From: Atribacter laminatus | GTDB taxonomy: Bacteria > Atribacterota > Atribacteria > Atribacterales > Atribacteraceae | DNA length: 64,000 nt | NCBI RefSeq assembly: GCF_015775515.1 | Contig: NZ_CP065383.1 | Location: forward strand, 992,001-1,056,000 | Reading direction: 5' to 3' | Shown: positions 63,236 to 64,000 of the stretch, in pieces | Layout: each line of letters opens with the position of its first letter | Numbering within the stretch: the first letter of the stretch is position 1 | The notes under the pieces: generated by a model | Database searches by the model: none | Seen by the model: only the letters and a program-made list of their open reading frames with translations | What the model was told of the DNA's origin: nothing | Translations under genes and position numbers: made by a program

Positions 63236-64000
63236 TGTACGAACGGGGACATAGGTTACACTTTAGTCTAAGGACATAGGTAACACTTTTTAATCATCTT
63301 GAATCTCCGTTGATTCAAAAGTAAGGGTCTTTTTATCAATTATACCAATATCATAGGTAGAGAAACTAACTAACCAGGAATGAGTATAGTCTTTGAATCC
63401 GAGAAGTTCACCAGCAAAGACTTTACTGATTCTGATCAGACGGTTGCCATAAAGAGAAATCCGTCCTGAGGAATCGACTTTACGAGTGAGCGTATGATGA
63501 GGATATTCACAATCACTTAAGGTTTTTGGATAGGGCCGGTCACTTTTGTGGTACCAGGAAGCTGGGGTTTCTTGGTTGATTGCTTCATGGGGTCGTACGG
63601 TGTTATAGATGGTTTTAAAGGTTTCAAAGCGGTCTTGTTGGGTGAAAAGATTGGTGGCTGGTTTTTGACAGGCCTCTTCTTTTAAGGTGCGGTGCATCCG
63701 TTCATGACGGCTATTTTGTTCTGGATGTCCCGGATCAATGCGCTCTAAGATGATGCCGAGTTTCACTAACCACACCGAGAGTTGAGTGAGTCCAAAGGGA
63801 GAGTGAAGAGAAGCAAAGGGACTCCCGTTATCACTGCGGATCACCTGGGGAAGACCATATGTGGAAAAGCACTCTTTGAAGACCGGAAGGGATTCTTGAA
63901 TGCTGGGAGAGGAAAGAGCTTCACAGGCAAGGAGATACCGGCTATAGTGATCGGTGATGGTTAAAGGATAACAGTATTTCCGATCTTGGGTTCGAAATTG
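63236..64000 (-). mobile_element. IS481-family insertion sequence, second copy (cut by window edge)
   Basis: The first 765 bases are the same as in the copy at 35563-36868 wherever I compared them. The left flank ends CTCACCTTCTC, which is the reverse of the flank at copy 1, so the element sits at the same base of the same repeat but in the opposite relative orientation. Confidence 0.9.
63290..64000 (-). CDS. IS481-family transposase (copy 2, N-terminal part outside window)
   Basis: The C-terminal 236 residues of the transposase are visible, and the frame is open to the right edge. The DDE residues VIRSDNGSPF and PEQNSRHERMHRTLKEE are present, as is the C-terminal RPHEAINQETPASWY segment. 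The visible part is the same as in copy 1. Confidence 0.93.
   Translation of the reverse strand, partial: QFRTQDRKYCYPLTITDHYSRYLLACEALSSPSIQESLPVFKECFSTYGLPQVIRSDNGSPFASLHSPFGLTQLSVWLVKLGIILERIDPGHPEQNSRHERMHRTLKEEACQKPATNLFTQQDRFETFKTIYNTVRPHEAINQETPASWYHKSDRPYPKTLSDCEYPHHTLTRKVDSSGRISLYGNRLIRISKVFAGELLGFKDYTHSWLVSFSTYDIGIIDKKTLTFESTEIQDD

Noticed and set aside
63980-64000. tRNA-like GGTTCGAAATT motif
   Set aside because: It lies inside the IS transposase gene (also at 36315-36330) and no acceptor or anticodon stem can be formed.

Overview
The window reads as chromosome from a low-GC (roughly 35-40 percent by eye), probably anaerobic bacterium with two membranes. Three TolC-type outer-membrane channel genes, a MacA-type adaptor, lipoproteins and an RseC-like protein indicate an outer membrane. 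The oxygen-sensitive biochemistry (NadA, probable Fe-S PP-loop thiolases, MttB-type methyltransferase, glutamate dehydrogenase) fits anaerobic life. The mix recalls Atribacterota and similar lineages, but I cannot prove the phylum from sequence alone. I saw no tRNA, rRNA, CRISPR array or prophage.

Layout. 1-2.9 kb: the end of a peptide ABC transporter operon (permease, OppD-like, OppF-like) and a HAD phosphatase. 3-9.4 kb (minus strand): an alpha/beta hydrolase, a sodium:solute symporter with its small accessory protein, exodeoxyribonuclease VII (xseB, xseA) and a secreted PepF-like oligopeptidase. 9.8-12.6 kb: small secreted proteins, including a lipoprotein with a Pro-Thr linker and 20 cysteines in CxxC spacing. 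13-18 kb: RNase H and a YhaN/YhaO pair. 18.6-26.6 kb: CapA-like protein, a flavin-type small protein, a CpXC protein, DNA polymerase I without the 5' nuclease domain, D-Ala-D-Ala ligase and a two-component system.

26.7-33.7 kb is a MacAB-TolC-type efflux operon read leftward: secreted coiled-coil protein, MacA, ATPase, permease, TolC-A, TolC-B, possibly with the two-component system behind it. 57.2-62.5 kb holds an incomplete second version read rightward: TolC-A copy, ATPase, TolC-B paralogue, then an asparagine-synthetase-like protein without the glutaminase cysteine. The two TolC-A genes are gene-sized inverted copies (1473 bp each, about a dozen differences by eye) with GC near 50 percent, well above their neighbours.

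Between them lie an IS481-family element (35.6-36.9 kb), cobyric acid synthase, a minus-strand sulfur-transfer group (ThiI/NcsA-like PP-loop protein, CysK, LarE, MnmA, NadA), RadC, an RseC-like protein, a PotABCD-type transporter downstream of an MttB-family methyltransferase and a sugar-isomerase-like gene, glutamate dehydrogenase, an aldo/keto reductase, a CopZ-like protein and a secreted trypsin-like protease. A second IS481 copy runs off the right edge.

The gene-free stretches are not empty. They hold a mosaic of short repeats found across the window, including about twenty copies of a hairpin family whose outer arms and inner stem both change in a pairing-preserving way. Both IS copies sit at the same position of one of these repeats. 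The repeats, the IS copies and the inverted TolC-A pair make this a structurally plastic region. I regard the possible 27.7-kb inversion between the TolC-A copies, which would re-pair the efflux genes, as the most interesting hypothesis here.
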